This document shows, piece by piece, positions 36,873-44,383 of a DNA stretch of 64,000 bases. This DNA comes from JABCPE02 sp963530615 (lineage in GTDB: Bacteria; Bacteroidota; Bacteroidia; Flavobacteriales; Weeksellaceae): assembly GCA_963530615.1 (NCBI GenBank), contig CAUSDX010000002.1, forward strand, positions 62,001 to 126,000, read 5' to 3'. Numbering within the stretch: position 1 is the stretch's first letter; each line of letters begins with the position of its first letter. The notes below the pieces were generated by a model, which was not told where the DNA came from, did not search any database, and saw only the letters and a program-made list of their open reading frames with translations. Both the position numbers and the translations under genes were made by a program.

Positions 36873-37387
36873 AATTTGAATTCTTTCACAAATTTTATTG
36901 GAGATTTTTTTAAAATATAGGTTGCTTTTTTATCAAAGAAACCAATGTTATTCTTGTTTTTGTCAAGATATTCTAAAGTGAAATGAGCAATATCAAGCGT
37001 GTCTTTTGAATTAATTTGTTGTTTGATATCTAAATGTTTTACACGAATAGTCTTAACTTTTAGGCTATCCAGTTCATTGATAAGAGAACTGATTTTAGTA
37101 GAGTCTTTAGAGAGAAAATAACTACTGATTTGGTTATAAATAAGGGAATCCACTTCTGTATTTCTATTTCCAGAGGCATAAATTGTAGATAAATCTAGTA
37201 ATTCTTGTAATTTTTGTTGGGTGATATTATGAATAGCTTGAGCACTATCCATTTTTGTAGAAGGATAAGAATTTTTGTTGTTGTGTTTAATTTTGTCTAA
37301 ATCACTGATTTCTTCAGATTCTTTTTTATGGCAAGAAAAAATCATGATAAATCCTATGATGGCTATGATTAAATTACTTATTTTCAT
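36818..37387 (-). CDS. lipoprotein of unknown function, partner of upstream membrane protein
   Basis: 189 aa from the ATG at 37387 (MKISNLIIAIIGF); a TTG three codons earlier is less likely. Lipobox IFSC followed by HKKESEE, an acidic run like Bacteroidota surface-export signals. The rest is polar, helical then beta (LKVKTIRVKHLDIKQQ...; TLEYLDKNKNNIGFFDKKATYIL). I do not recognise a family. Overlaps the end of the upstream membrane-protein gene by 14 bp, so the two are translationally coupled and probably work together at the envelope. Confidence 0.7.
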   Translation of the reverse strand: MKISNLIIAIIGFIMIFSCHKKESEEISDLDKIKHNNKNSYPSTKMDSAQAIHNITQQKLQELLDLSTIYASGNRNTEVDSLIYNQISSYFLSKDSTKISSLINELDSLKVKTIRVKHLDIKQQINSKDTLDIAHFTLEYLDKNKNNIGFFDKKATYILKKSPIKFVKEFKFYFINFDLKENTSEEVTK

Positions 37388-38390
37388 TGGTTTCAATTTT
37401 GAATTTTATAGAGACTATTTTTCCATTTTCCATTTTTGTAGCTAAAACTTTTAGGTTTTGTAATGACTTTGTAGGAGTCGTTACTAATCCTATATATTTT
37501 TGTTTGCTCAGTGTTTCAATCCCATATATTTCATTATCAAATATTTGGTAGATTAATGCATCTTCACTGATGAGGTGGTTAAGTTTTTGTTGTTTATTTC
37601 TAATGTGTTCCAAAGAGCTGTTATTAGTGTCTTTGGTAGAGTAGTAGTAGAGCATCAGAGCATAATCATCAGGCTTTAGGGCTATGTTTTCTACTTCTGG
37701 AGCATTTTCCAGATTTCTAAAAATCTCTAAAGTTTCATACATAGGAGAAGAAACTTCCATTTTTAAGGTTTTGTCTTTTGTGGTAATGAGGAAGCATTCT
37801 CCTGCTTTTATTTTATAGTGTATTGGAGATTCATTTTCTTTGATGATTTTTATGTCTATATTGTTTTGTATATTATTTCCTCTATCTGCATCAGTAAAGC
37901 AAAATTGATAAGTTTTATTGAATAACTCTCCAGATAGTAAAATACCAATTCCAAACAAAAGACATAATAAAATAACAGCATATATATATGAGTATCGTAA
38001 GTTGAAGATACTTTTTTCTTTAGTTTCTTTATTTTTACTACGATTTATTTGTAAAATAGTATTTTTCTCTTCTTCCTTTTTTAAATTTTTATCTATGTAT
38101 GAGTGCTGTTTTTTGAATTCATACCAAGAGTCACAACCTACATAATTGGAAAGTAGGTTCAGCATATCAATTCTGGGTAGTTTGTCTAAATTTGAAGATT
38201 TGAAATAGGTGTAAAAAGTTTTTTCACTGATATTTCCTTTTGCTTTTTTTCTTAATTCTTCTTGGAAATAAGTGATATCTATCCCTTTCCATTTTGAAAT
38301 ATCATCATCGGAGGGGGTATTGTTTTTAAGGTATTCCGTCTGAATTTCCTTTTTTAATTCTTCAAAATAAGATAATTCTAAATCTTTCAA
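37374..38390 (-). CDS. single-pass membrane protein with cytoplasmic helical domain, possible sensor/regulator
   Basis: 338 aa starting at a TTG (38390); the codons upstream reach a stop without an ATG and the first internal Met is residue 76, so a TTG start is required. Residues 1-100 form a soluble helical domain (KGNISEKTFYTYFK, RIDMLNLLSNYVGCDSWYEFKK), a pattern I have seen at the N-terminus of Bacteroidota membrane proteins. One TM segment at about 133-154, then a 180-residue periplasmic part, mostly beta. Topology resembles one-component membrane regulators or anti-sigma-like proteins, but no DNA-binding family is certain. Promoter with an overlapping 20-bp palindrome upstream. Confidence 0.65.
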   Translation of the reverse strand: MKDLELSYFEELKKEIQTEYLKNNTPSDDDISKWKGIDITYFQEELRKKAKGNISEKTFYTYFKSSNLDKLPRIDMLNLLSNYVGCDSWYEFKKQHSYIDKNLKKEEEKNTILQINRSKNKETKEKSIFNLRYSYIYAVILLCLLFGIGILLSGELFNKTYQFCFTDADRGNNIQNNIDIKIIKENESPIHYKIKAGECFLITTKDKTLKMEVSSPMYETLEIFRNLENAPEVENIALKPDDYALMLYYYSTKDTNNSSLEHIRNKQQKLNHLISEDALIYQIFDNEIYGIETLSKQKYIGLVTTPTKSLQNLKVLATKMENGKIVSIKFKIETNENK

Positions 38391-38433
38391 GATTTTAAAT
38401 TTTACTTAAAGTATTGATTATTAGTATTATTAA

Positions 38434-38453
38434 TTTGTAAAATATTTTACAAA
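38434..38453. promoter_or_regulatory. 20-bp perfect palindrome, candidate operator
   Basis: TTTGTAAAATATTTTACAAA is its own reverse complement and overlaps the last bases of the -7 box (38450-38457) of the leftward promoter, covering the start point. Placed between two divergent genes. Confidence 0.6.
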
Positions 38454-38480
38454 GATATTACAATTACTTTTCTTATCCAA
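38450..38480 (-). promoter_or_regulatory. promoter of the 338-aa membrane protein operon
   Basis: Minus strand: TTG (38480-38478), 20-bp spacer, TATCTTTG (38457-38450), a good Bacteroidota -33/-7 pair. Leader of about 55 nt to the TTG start. Confidence 0.7.
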
Positions 38481-38495
38481 ATTTTTGGTCAGTCT

Positions 38496-38503
38496 TATAT
38501 TTG
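38496..38503 (+). promoter_or_regulatory. -7 box of the repeat lipoprotein gene
   Basis: TATATTTG followed by C, 66 bp upstream of the ATG at 38570. Back to back with the leftward promoter (about 38 bp between -7 boxes). Confidence 0.6.
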
Positions 38504-38569
38504 CATCGTTCAAAATGGAACAGATAAGTGAATTGAAAATTTAATTTTAACCTTTAAAAGAATTGTATT

Positions 38570-38839
38570 ATGAAAAAATCATTGTTTGCTGCTGCTGTTG
38601 TAGCGTTAGCTTTAGTATCTTGTAACAAAAAAGCAGAAGAAAAAGTAGAAGTTGTTGATTCTGCTGCTACAGTTGTTGATTCTGCTGCTACAGTTGTTGA
38701 TTCTGCTGCTACAGAAGTTGTTGAAGCTGCTGCTGATGCAACAAAAGAAGCTGCTGATGCTGCGAAAGAAGCAACAAAAGAAGCTGCTGATGCAACAAAA
38801 GAAGCTGCTGATGCTGCGAAAGAAGCTGTTGCAAAATAA
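38570..38839 (+). CDS. repeat-rich Ala/Lys/Glu lipoprotein with LEA-like 11-mers
   Basis: 89 aa. Lipoprotein signal with lipobox LVSC (C18) and NKKAEE after it. The mature protein is only repeats: VVDSAAT three times, then ATKEAADAAKE units (about residues 57-85) that form an ideal amphipathic helix with 11-residue periodicity, like LEA group 3 or apolipoprotein helices. Expected as an anchored, periplasmic or surface, largely helical or disordered spacer, perhaps stress related (inference). Both other strand/frame ORFs here are artefacts of the repeats. Own promoter and terminator, which suggests strong expression. Confidence 0.8.
   Translation: MKKSLFAAAVVALALVSCNKKAEEKVEVVDSAATVVDSAATVVDSAATEVVEAAADATKEAADAAKEATKEAADATKEAADAAKEAVAK
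38651..38713 (+). repeat. three exact 21-bp tandem repeats
   Basis: The 21-bp unit encoding VVDSAAT is repeated without a mismatch at 38651, 38672 and 38693. In-frame unit, prone to slippage. Confidence 0.95.
38738..38824 (+). repeat. 33-bp / 21-bp nested tandem repeats
   Basis: Identical 33-bp units (ATKEAADAAKE) at 38738-38770 and 38792-38824 flank a 21-bp partial unit (38771-38791). Confidence 0.95.
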
Positions 38840-38871
38840 GACATTGACTTTTAACTAAAAAAGTTGAGCAA

Positions 38872-38902
38872 AATATTCCACCTTATCAGTGGGATATTTT
38901 TT
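38872..38902. terminator. bidirectional intrinsic terminator
   Basis: AATATTCCAC (38872-38881) pairs with GTGGGATATT (38889-38898), then T on +. Overlaps the 3' end of the convergent methyltransferase gene. Confidence 0.75.
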
Positions 38903-39653
38903 GTCTTAATATTTCATAACAAGTTACCGCTACGGCATTGCTAAGGTTAAGCGAGTCTATAGTGCCTACCATTGGGACTAAAACATTGTATCCTTTGTTT
39001 TTCCAGAAGTTACTTAATCCAGAATGTTCAGTGCCAAAAAGAATGGCAGATTTTTTAGTATAATCCTTTTCGTGGATACTTTGAGCATCTTGACTCATGA
39101 GTGTGGTGAAAATCTGGAACTGGTTTTCTTTTAAGAAAGATAAAAGTTCTTCGTTTTGATAAGAAAATATATTCATACCAAAAATACAACCTACACTACT
39201 TCGGATAACATTAGGGTTATAGAAGTCTACTTTTGGATCAGTGATGATGAGTGCTTCTATCCCAAAAGCTTCACAACTACGGAGTATAGCTCCCAAATTA
39301 CCAGGTTTCTCTATTCCTTCTAAAATAATGATAGAGGCGTTTTCGCTAGGTTGATAATCTTGCAAGGAATTTTCTTTTTCTTCATAAATTCCTATAATGC
39401 CCTCAGATGTACCTCGATAAGCTATTTTTTCATAAATTTCTTTACTTACTAAATTGATTTTTTCATTCGGTAAATAGGAGTTAAAAATTTCTTCACAAAT
39501 GAAAAATTCTATAGCTTTAAAGTTAAATTTTAAAGCCCTTTCGTTTTCTTGCTGACCTTCTACGATGAAAACCTTTTGCTTCTTCCGAAAGCGGTTATCT
39601 GTAGTGAGACGGATAAGATTTTTTATTTTAGGATTTTGAAAACTTTCTATCAT
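38886..39653 (-). CDS. SpoU/TrmH-family RNA 2'-O-methyltransferase
   Basis: 255 aa. N-terminal substrate-binding domain (MIESFQNPKIKNLIRLTTDN), then the SpoU trefoil-knot domain: ILEGIEKPGNLGAILRSCEAFG (motif 1), FGTEHSGLS (motif 2) and VPMVGTIDSLNLSNAVAV (motif 3). Uses SAM to methylate the 2'-OH of a ribose in rRNA or tRNA; the exact nucleotide is not predictable here (RlmB-like is the usual annotation). Downstream of rmuC by 16 bp on the same strand. Confidence 0.9.
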   Translation of the reverse strand: MIESFQNPKIKNLIRLTTDNRFRKKQKVFIVEGQQENERALKFNFKAIEFFICEEIFNSYLPNEKINLVSKEIYEKIAYRGTSEGIIGIYEEKENSLQDYQPSENASIIILEGIEKPGNLGAILRSCEAFGIEALIITDPKVDFYNPNVIRSSVGCIFGMNIFSYQNEELLSFLKENQFQIFTTLMSQDAQSIHEKDYTKKSAILFGTEHSGLSNFWKNKGYNVLVPMVGTIDSLNLSNAVAVTCYEILRQKISH

Positions 39654-39669
39654 TTTTCATTAAGTTTAT

Positions 39670-41127
39670 TTATTCTTCTTTTGAGCGTTCTATTAAATTC
39701 GGAGAAATATTTTTATTAGGTTTTATCCCCATTTTTTTGATGTTTTCTACTCGCCTCACTAGATTTCCTGTTCCTTCGGAGAGTTTTTTCATAGCATTGT
39801 CATAGTCAGACTTGGTTTCATTCATTTTCTTTCCTATTCTTATCAAATCATCGGTAAAACCTACAAACTTATCATATAAGTCAGCAGCTTGTTTAGCGAT
39901 TTTTTCTGCATTTTCATTTTGATAAGTTCTATCCCAAATTTCAGAAATTAGTTTCAAATAAGCGATGAGATTCGTTGGGCTTAATACAATAACCTGTTTA
40001 TTATAAGCATAATTCCAAAGCCCAGAATCATGCTGCATAGCAACCAAAAAAGCCGATTCTATAGGTACAAACATAATGGTAAAATCTAGCGAATCATCTA
40101 GCTTGTGGTATTGCTTTTTTGCCAAGGTATCAATGTGGTTTCTCATTGCCAGAATGTGCAAATCCAAGAATCGTTTTTGTTCTTCAGGAGTTTCTGATGA
40201 GGTCATTTTCTCATAGGAGTTGAGAGAAACTTTAGAATCAATGATGACTTTTTGATTTTTAGGTAATTGTAGAATAAAGTCAGGGCGTTGGTTTTCTCCA
40301 TTTTCATTTTTGAAGTTGACCTGAGTGTAATATTCTCTGTCCTTGGTTAGTCCAGAGTTTTCTAAAATTCGTTCCAAAATCATTTCACCCCAATCCCCTT
40401 GAATTTTGGTCTGTCCTTTCAGTGCAGAGGCTAGATTATTGGCCTCTTGACTGATTTTATTAGACTGTTCCATGAGTGTTTTGATAACGCCATTGAGAGA
40501 GGCACGGTCGCGGATATCATTCTGATGAACTTCCTCTACTCTTTGTTTGAAAGAATTTAGGTTTTCACCCAAAGGTTTGAGAATAGAATCTAAATTTTCC
40601 CTATTGATGGAGGTGAATTTTTCAGTTTTTTCTTCTAAAATTTTGTTGGCTATATTTTCAAATTGTAGCCTTGAAGCTTCTTGTAACTGCTCCATTACGC
40701 TTTTTTGTTCTTTCATAGAAGTTTCCAAACTTTCGTTTTGAGCTTTTAGTTTAGAAATTTCAGCGAAGTATTTTTGGTTCTCTTCGGAGATTTCGGCGAT
40801 TTTATCTTGAAGAGTTTTATTTTCTTTTTGCTTTTCTGAAAGCAACTGACTTTGTAAATCCTTTTCAGCTAAAGTTTTAGCCCACTCATTTTTTTGAGCA
40901 TTTTGACTTTCGTAAAGAAGTTGATAATTATTCTTCTCAGATTGTAGTTCGGTTTGTAATTCCGTGATTTTTTGAGAAATATTGGTAAGTTCTGTCTCTT
41001 TTTTGACTAAATTTTGTTGAGTTTCTTCCAAAATAGAGCGAGAAACTCGGGAAGATTTCATATAAAGATAAATAATAACTGCTCCTAATACGATACCGAA
41101 AGCTACTTCTGATGATAAATATTGCAT
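39670..41127 (-). CDS. rmuC: DNA recombination protein RmuC homologue
   Basis: 485 aa from the ATG at 41127 (MQYLSSEVAFG), which puts the TM segment (about residues 5-20) at the N-terminus as in other RmuC; the frame runs on to 41280, but that extension is hydrophobic AT-rich sequence containing promoters. Then a long coiled coil (25-190) and the nuclease-like RmuC domain with QRPDFILQLPKNQKVIIDSK (acidic/Lys residues of a PD-(D/E)xK fold). Thought to limit DNA inversions; also described as anti-phage-like in context. Divergent from the U32 gene. Confidence 0.9.
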   Translation of the reverse strand: MQYLSSEVAFGIVLGAVIIYLYMKSSRVSRSILEETQQNLVKKETELTNISQKITELQTELQSEKNNYQLLYESQNAQKNEWAKTLAEKDLQSQLLSEKQKENKTLQDKIAEISEENQKYFAEISKLKAQNESLETSMKEQKSVMEQLQEASRLQFENIANKILEEKTEKFTSINRENLDSILKPLGENLNSFKQRVEEVHQNDIRDRASLNGVIKTLMEQSNKISQEANNLASALKGQTKIQGDWGEMILERILENSGLTKDREYYTQVNFKNENGENQRPDFILQLPKNQKVIIDSKVSLNSYEKMTSSETPEEQKRFLDLHILAMRNHIDTLAKKQYHKLDDSLDFTIMFVPIESAFLVAMQHDSGLWNYAYNKQVIVLSPTNLIAYLKLISEIWDRTYQNENAEKIAKQAADLYDKFVGFTDDLIRIGKKMNETKSDYDNAMKKLSEGTGNLVRRVENIKKMGIKPNKNISPNLIERSKEE

Positions 41128-41145
41128 GACTAAATTTTTAATTCC

Positions 41146-41153
41146 CAAAAATA
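41146..41153 (-). promoter_or_regulatory. possible -7 box of rmuC
   Basis: Minus strand TATTTTTG, 19 bp upstream of the chosen ATG. AT-rich, so moderate value only. Confidence 0.4.
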
Positions 41154-41244
41154 AAAAATATAAACAAATCAGCAGTTGAAAAAATGGATTTTCAGTAAAT
41201 AATGATGATAGAAATATTGAATTTTCAAATTCAAATCTAAACCT

Positions 41245-41252
41245 TATCTTTG
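41245..41252 (+). promoter_or_regulatory. -7 box of the U32 gene promoter
   Basis: TATCTTTG followed by C, 22 bp upstream of the ATG at 41274. A TTG at 41217-41219 is 25 bp further up, slightly too far for an ideal -33. Confidence 0.65.
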
Positions 41253-41273
41253 CAAAAATTTGAAGTAAAATAA

Positions 41274-42527
41274 ATGACAAAAACAGGATTGATAGAACTT
41301 ATGGCTCCTGCGGGGGATTTTACCTCTTTACAGGCTGCATTAGATAATGGGGCGGATTCAGTATATTTTGGGGTAGAACAGCTCAACATGAGGGCAAGAG
41401 CTTCTATGAATTTTACCTTGGAAGATTTGCCAGAGATTAGCCGAAGATGTAAAGAAAAAGGGGTGAGAACTTACCTTACGCTGAATACCATCATATATGA
41501 TCATGATTTGTCTATCATTAAAAGGCTTTTGGATAAGGCAAAGGAGGCTGACCTTACGGCGGTGATTGCTATGGACCAAGCGGTGATTGCCTATGCGAGA
41601 CAAATCGGTATGGAAGTGCATATTTCTACGCAAATCAACATTACCAACATAGAAACCGTGAAATTCTATTCCCTTTTTGCGGATACGATGGTAATGAGCC
41701 GAGAGTTGAGTGTAAGCCAAATCAAAAAGATTTGTCAGCAGATAGAGAAGGAGCAAATAAAAGGACCTTCAGGTAATTTGGTGGAAATAGAGATTTTTGG
41801 GCATGGGGCATTGTGTATGGCGGTGTCTGGGAAATGTTATTTGAGTTTGCATTCTCATAATTCTTCGGCGAATAGAGGGGCGTGTAAGCAAAATTGTAGA
41901 AAAAAATATACCGTAATAGACCAAGAAAGTGGTTTTGAAATAGAGTTAGACCACGAGTATATGATGTCACCAAAAGACCTTTGCACCATTGGCTTTTTAG
42001 ACCAAATTGTGGATGCTGGAGTAAAGGTTTTGAAGTTGGAAGGGAGAGGGCGTGCACCTGAATATGTGGCAAGAGTAACCAAATGCTATCGAGAAGCGAT
42101 AGATAGTATTGCGGAGGGGACATTCAGTCAAGAGAAAGTAGCGGAGTGGATGAAGCAGTTAGAAACGGTTTATAATAGAGGTTTTTGGAGTGGCTATTAT
42201 CTTGGGCAGAAAATGGGAGAGTGGTCACCAAACTCAGGTTCTAATGCTACACAGAAAAAAGTCTATATTGGGAAAGGGCGTCATTTTTATCCGAAGTCTA
42301 ATATTGCAGAGTTCTTGATAGAAGCTTATGACCTTTCTGTGGGAGATAGTGTGCTGGTGCAAGGACCTACCACAGGTTCGCAAGAGCTGGTGATAGAGAG
42401 CATGATGGTAGAGAATAAAGGACAAGCTGAGAAAGCTACCAAGTCTGAGGTAGTTACCTTTAAGACAGATTTCCGAGTGAGACCGAGCGATAAACTTTAT
42501 AAAATAGTAAAAAACACTCCTGAGTAA
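41274..42527 (+). CDS. peptidase U32-family protein (TrhP/YegQ-like tRNA hydroxylation)
   Basis: 417 aa. Starts with the U32 signature LMAPAGDFTSLQAALDNGADSVYFG; the family core has E-x-F-x-H-G-x2-C as EIFGHGALCMAVSGKC, then NRGACKQNCRKKY and MSPKDLCTIGFLDQIVDAGV, KLEGRGRAPEYV. The clustered Cys (GALC, SGKC, GACKQNC) fit an iron-sulphur site. E. coli TrhP makes 5-hydroxyuridine at the tRNA wobble position; that role is likely here rather than proteolysis. A ferredoxin gene follows 23 bp later. Confidence 0.85.
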   Translation: MTKTGLIELMAPAGDFTSLQAALDNGADSVYFGVEQLNMRARASMNFTLEDLPEISRRCKEKGVRTYLTLNTIIYDHDLSIIKRLLDKAKEADLTAVIAMDQAVIAYARQIGMEVHISTQINITNIETVKFYSLFADTMVMSRELSVSQIKKICQQIEKEQIKGPSGNLVEIEIFGHGALCMAVSGKCYLSLHSHNSSANRGACKQNCRKKYTVIDQESGFEIELDHEYMMSPKDLCTIGFLDQIVDAGVKVLKLEGRGRAPEYVARVTKCYREAIDSIAEGTFSQEKVAEWMKQLETVYNRGFWSGYYLGQKMGEWSPNSGSNATQKKVYIGKGRHFYPKSNIAEFLIEAYDLSVGDSVLVQGPTTGSQELVIESMMVENKGQAEKATKSEVVTFKTDFRVRPSDKLYKIVKNTPE

Positions 42528-42550
42528 AAAGGAGAGAAAAGAGTGCGGAT

Positions 42551-42781
42551 ATGGTGATTATTACATTACAAAGAGACAAGTGTATAGGGTGCAACTACTG
42601 TGCGGAGTTTGCCCCTGAGTATTTCCGTATGTCTAAAAAAGATGGGAAATCTGTCTTGCTAAAATCTACCGAGAAAAAAGGCTTCTTTACTCTAAAAACT
42701 CCTATGCCAGATGCCTTTGAGGAGTGTGATAAGGCTGCAAAAGCCTGTCCAGTGAAGATTATCTCTGTAAAGGAAATCTAA
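42551..42781 (+). CDS. small 4Fe-4S ferredoxin
   Basis: 76 aa. Cluster ligands C11, C14, C17 (CIGCNYC) and C66 (ACPVKI); C59 is an extra Cys. The pattern is the single-cluster ferredoxin type of thermophilic/Bacteroidota origin. Low-potential electron carrier. Co-transcribed with the U32 protein (23-bp gap), so it may feed electrons or maintain the Fe-S cluster for tRNA hydroxylation (inference). Confidence 0.9.
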   Translation: MVIITLQRDKCIGCNYCAEFAPEYFRMSKKDGKSVLLKSTEKKGFFTLKTPMPDAFEECDKAAKACPVKIISVKEI

Positions 42782-42895
42782 AAATATAGGCAACTACATA
42801 CAAAAATACACTAATTTTTTGATGTTGTAATTTATCATTTTGTTAAATGATGAGTTATTTTTATAACTTTATCGTATAATAAAAAAGAATAAAAC

Positions 42896-43771
42896 ATGTT
42901 TAGAAAGTTTGATAAGAGGGATTACCTTGGAGTTTTTCAAAATGGTGGAGAGCCTAAAAACAAAACTCCTTATGCAACCCCTACCAGAAGAAAAGACCAT
43001 GACAGTTCTTTTGATTTTGAAAAGTCAAAACAATTTGCAAAGGATATAAACGAAGCCAGGTGGAGGTTTGAAAGATTTCATAATAATAGGCAATCGATGT
43101 TGGGAAAGAAAGAATATAATCCTAACGATTATAGAAATAATTATGAGGAATTTTCCAAACATAGAGATGGTGTTAGTAGGAATATAGAAGATGCTTCGTT
43201 GTTTTATAGTGGTGATAGAAAAAGCATAGTTGCTTACCCTGTAATAGATGAAAAAGGAGAAATAGTTATGAGATTAACTAATCAAACTTTTTCTCTTCCT
43301 ACCCGATACGATAAATTATTTCCGTATGTGACTTTATCAGATGAAGCTAATAGACTTACAGGGGTATCTAATCAAAATGCTTTAGGGCATGAATTAGGTC
43401 ATTTTCTATATACTTTTGAGCCTGATGACAATGGGTATTCACAAAGTTTAGTGGATAAATATATGAGACCTAAAGATGAAGTTACAGAACATGACCAACA
43501 GCTTAAAGAAATAAAATCTGATATTCATAGTATTAGAGAGGCCATGTATAACAAAGGATTGTATGATCCTACAAACGGAAAATACAAGGGACAAACAGGT
43601 CAGTTTGATAGCAACATGACACAAGAAATGCTTAACGAAGTAGAGAATACAAATCCTTTGAAAAGGTTACGCTACTTGTTTAAGGGGAATGATAAAGGGA
43701 TTTTAGAAATGATAAATACATTTACAAACAATAATCAAAGATATTATGACAAAAGGAATTATCAAGTATAG
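42896..43771 (+). CDS. HExxH-containing protein of probable mobile-element origin
   Basis: 291 aa, no signal peptide. HELGH at residues 165-169 inside NALGHELGHFLYTFEP is a zinc-metalloprotease-like motif; a third ligand is not obvious. The N-terminus (DYLGVFQNGGEPKNKTPYATPTRRK) is basic and flexible; the body is charged and helical. I do not recognise the family; the style (QNGG..., many Asn) recalls phage virion or conjugative-element proteins. The upstream 114 bp lack a TAnnTTTG box (only TATAAT at 42875-42880). The end overlaps the next gene by 26 bp. Confidence 0.6.
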   Translation: MFRKFDKRDYLGVFQNGGEPKNKTPYATPTRRKDHDSSFDFEKSKQFAKDINEARWRFERFHNNRQSMLGKKEYNPNDYRNNYEEFSKHRDGVSRNIEDASLFYSGDRKSIVAYPVIDEKGEIVMRLTNQTFSLPTRYDKLFPYVTLSDEANRLTGVSNQNALGHELGHFLYTFEPDDNGYSQSLVDKYMRPKDEVTEHDQQLKEIKSDIHSIREAMYNKGLYDPTNGKYKGQTGQFDSNMTQEMLNEVENTNPLKRLRYLFKGNDKGILEMINTFTNNNQRYYDKRNYQV

Positions 43772-43973
43772 CTTACTCATAGCTGTATTTTTGGTGTGTT
43801 TAAGTTGTAATACAAAAAACAAATTTGTAATTACTGACTTGAATAATAGAATAATACCTAAAGAAAAACAACAGCAGGATTATTCTATGGGGTTTGGGAA
43901 AAAAGGAGATACCTTAATGGTAAATGATGATGGTGTAGTTATTTACTATAAAACAAAAAAGAACGAAAACTGA
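43746..43973 (+). CDS. small lipoprotein, coupled to the HExxH gene
   Basis: 75 aa. Signal with lipobox LSC (C20 or 21), then CNTKNKFVITDLNNR and a short beta-rich tail (GDTLMVNDDGVVIYYKTKK). Start ATG lies inside the 3' end of the HExxH gene (26-bp overlap), showing coupled expression. Function unknown; an inhibitor or tether for the predicted metalloprotease is one possibility, not supported by homology. Confidence 0.65.
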   Translation: MTKGIIKYSLLIAVFLVCLSCNTKNKFVITDLNNRIIPKEKQQQDYSMGFGKKGDTLMVNDDGVVIYYKTKKNEN

Positions 43974-43996
43974 TCAGAGTGAGATCGGTTTTGTTA
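43966..43996 (+). terminator. intrinsic terminator after the lipoprotein gene
   Basis: AAAACTGATC (43966-43975) pairs with GATCGGTTTT (43983-43992), loop AGAGTGA, followed by a T-rich run. Confidence 0.75.
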
Positions 43997-44026
43997 TTTT
44001 ATTAACAGATTAAAAACCATAAAATT

Positions 44027-44152
44027 ATGAAAAATAGTGAAATATACGAATTGATAATGGAATTAGGATCTTTGATAAGTAACAAACATCAATGGTCACA
44101 GGAATTAAGAAAGAAGTTTGAAAAAGTTACTTCTTACCTTTCTTCTCATTAG
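44027..44152 (+). CDS. 41-aa ORF of unknown function
   Basis: ATG at 44027, stop TAG at 44150-44152: MKNSEIYELIMELGSLISNK then a polar helical end. Amphipathic helix, no homologue recognised. Preceded by AAACCATAAAATT and a terminator, so its promoter is unclear. It overlaps the 3' end of the convergent SANT-like gene by 26 bp. Could be real (small accessory protein) or chance. Confidence 0.4.
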   Translation: MKNSEIYELIMELGSLISNKHQWSQELRKKFEKVTSYLSSH

Positions 44153-44354
44153 ATATTTTTCTATCATAAGGGGATTGGTTAGTAGGTTTTAAAGAAATAC
44201 CTTCTTTTGAAGATTTACTTCTAACAGAATCTACACTTCTTCCCATTTTATAAGCAATAAGTCCTGTTGGACAATTTCCCTCCGATAGTTGCTTTAGTAA
44301 ATCAATGTCTTCTTTAGACCATTGTTTTCCTTGATTTTTTGGCGTTTTCCTCAT
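44127..44354 (-). CDS. small SANT/Myb-like DNA-binding protein
   Basis: 75 aa, basic. The segment QWSKEDIDLLKQLSEGNCPT then IAYKMGRSVDSVRSKSSKEGI fits the bacterial Myb/SANT-like helix-turn-helix (Trp anchor, LGR(S/T)xxSVR recognition helix). Basic tail. Divergent from the transposase gene at 44438 with a palindrome in the 83-bp gap, so it is a candidate regulator of that promoter. Its own -7 box is at 44375-44382. Confidence 0.65.
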   Translation of the reverse strand: MRKTPKNQGKQWSKEDIDLLKQLSEGNCPTGLIAYKMGRSVDSVRSKSSKEGISLKPTNQSPYDRKISNEKKGKK

Positions 44355-44374
44355 ATTATGTATATTTTTTCCTA

Positions 44375-44382
44375 CAAATGTA
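44375..44382 (-). promoter_or_regulatory. -7 box of the SANT-like gene
   Basis: Minus strand TACATTTG, 20 bp upstream of the start codon at 44354; matches TAnnTTTG. Confidence 0.5.
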
Positions 44383-44383
44383 A

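Noticed and set aside
38554..38858. ORFs in other frames and strand over the repeat lipoprotein
   Set aside because: They come from the GCT/GAT repeat structure; only the + frame has a lipoprotein signal and promoter.
41128..41280. N-terminal extension of rmuC
   Set aside because: Hydrophobic AT-rich translation overlapping the divergent U32 promoter; MQYLSSEVAFG at 41127 matches the RmuC start.
42875..42880. TATAAT as an E. coli-type promoter of the HExxH gene
   Set aside because: No TTGACA-like box at proper spacing and TATAAT occurs by chance in AT-rich DNA.
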